Assembly (NCBI GenBank): GCA_947165805.1
Contig: CAMVBT010000040.1
Location: forward strand, 1 to 12,349
DNA: 12,349 bases
DNA from: an uncultured Clostridia bacterium
GTDB taxonomy: Bacteria; Bacillota; Clostridia; Oscillospirales; Ruminococcaceae
Reading direction: 5' to 3'
Below, piece by piece: positions 11,827-12,349 of this stretch (position 1 is its first letter; each line of letters begins with the position of its first letter). Position numbers and translations under genes: made by a program. The notes below the pieces were generated by a model that saw nothing but the letters and a program-made list of their open reading frames with translations, was not told the origin of the DNA and searched no databases.

Positions 11827-12349
11827 GGCTGCGCTTTCGTTCTTCCAACACGTTTGTGATCTTTATATCCTGATCACGGTTATCAGAATTAAAGCCCGCC
11901 TCGGCTTGCTTTTTTATTTTATGGTAAGTATCAAAGCTGTTCCTCAGCTCATCATCATGGACGAAGAAATAAAAACGAGCTCCGCGAGTCTTTTTTAAAT
12001 ACCCTTCTGCATCAACAGAAGGTTTACACACTTTAACGATAGTCAGACACCCGGCTATAGTAACGGGATAATACAAGTAGTTAACCTGCTCTCTGAGCGG
12101 TTTAGCCATTCTTTCAAAACGTTGAGTAGTTCCAATAAAGACTTTACGCTGCTTGCGCTGCTGCGTGATCTCTTGAATCATCTCAGGCGGGAAATCTTTA
12201 GACTGATTACAGGAGAACCAATTCTGAACTTCATCTATTACATCAGCCTGACCATAGATCCCATTATTATGAAATACAAGGTCTTGCCAACCGTCTATAG
12301 AACTATCTTCGGAAGACAATTCAAAGTTTGTGGCGACCTGACATAAAGG
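11816..12349 (-). CDS. zot: Zot/pI-type phage assembly ATPase, C-terminal part
   Basis: The last 177 codons of a gene that continues past the right edge; the frame is open to the last base, so the in-frame TTG at 12319 is unlikely to be the true start. Zot-domain proteins (gene I of filamentous phages) are FtsK/HerA-like ATPases that drive assembly and export of the virion at the inner membrane. The Walker B block DVIDEVQNWF is followed by a PPEM segment and QQRKQRKVFIGTTQRFERMAKPLREQV. This matches the family order of Walker B, the arginine/Q-rich helix and the sensor-like TTQ strand. The Walker A part would lie outside the window. The visible C-terminus ends in a basic RKRSRRR tail and shows no certain membrane span. 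The stop codon is inside a strong hairpin. This is a phage morphogenesis protein, and its presence says nothing about toxicity. Confidence 0.82.
   Translation of the reverse strand, partial: PLCQVATNFELSSEDSSIDGWQDLVFHNNGIYGQADVIDEVQNWFSCNQSKDFPPEMIQEITQQRKQRKVFIGTTQRFERMAKPLREQVNYLYYPVTIAGCLTIVKVCKPSVDAEGYLKKTRGARFYFFVHDDELRNSFDTYHKIKKQAEAGFNSDNRDQDIKITNVLEERKRSRRR

Larger units (their letters stand above)
9362..12349. mobile_element. Probable integrated filamentous phage (inovirus) or related rolling-circle element, partial
   Basis: From about here to the right edge, gene content and base composition change. All genes are small or phage/plasmid-like and the DNA is AT-rich. The pairing of a Zot/pI-type ATPase with a Rep_trans-like initiator and tiny membrane and DNA-binding proteins is the known inovirus pattern. 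The left boundary is uncertain, somewhere in 9319-9443. The right end, any integrase and coat genes are outside the window. No target-site duplication could be tested. A conjugative or mobilisable plasmid-like element is the alternative, but no relaxase or type IV secretion gene is visible. Confidence 0.7.

Noticed and set aside
11711..11998. Open frame of 95 codons on the + strand across the GC-rich hairpin
   Set aside because: It opposes the end of the ATPase gene and the 40-residue gene, both of which have better support; its start has no ribosome binding site.

Overview
The window reads as a chromosome segment from a Firmicutes anaerobe, most likely of the Clostridia/Ruminococcus type. 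The basis is a ybeY-dgkA-era-recO-mutS2 run, Gram-positive style ribosome binding sites, sigma-A type promoters and U-tract terminators. The host part is moderately GC-balanced; to the right of about 9.1 kb the DNA becomes visibly more AT-rich.

Region 1 (1-4848, + strand) is a tightly packed housekeeping operon. It holds the 3' end of ybeY (rRNA maturation endonuclease), a diacylglycerol/undecaprenol kinase, era (ribosome assembly GTPase), recO (recombination repair) and mutS2 (ribosome rescue/anti-recombination ATPase with Smr domain). It ends at a strong terminator that also serves the convergent operon.

Region 2 (4850-9138, - strand) is an operon starting from a clear promoter upstream of aspS. 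aspS is followed, with almost no gaps, by two tandem paralogous membrane proteins of unknown function and a secreted CE2-like SGNH carbohydrate esterase lipoprotein.

Region 3 (9185-9318, + strand) holds a near-ideal promoter followed immediately by two hairpins, the second a canonical intrinsic terminator. This is best read as a free-standing structured RNA of about 100 nt with no coding capacity.

Region 4 (about 9320-12349, running off the right edge) looks like the left part of an integrated filamentous phage (inovirus) or a close replicon relative. It carries a Zot/pI-type packaging ATPase (partial), a 40-residue single-span membrane peptide, a Rep_trans-like rolling-circle initiator, two unrelated small Cys-rich proteins, an uncharacterised 81-residue protein and a ribbon-helix-helix regulator. 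The regulator gene and the divergent small genes are separated by two opposed promoters. Three copies of an ATTGATAKCAAT operator overlap the promoter elements, which suggests an autoregulated switch. The right end, any integrase and the coat genes lie outside the window.
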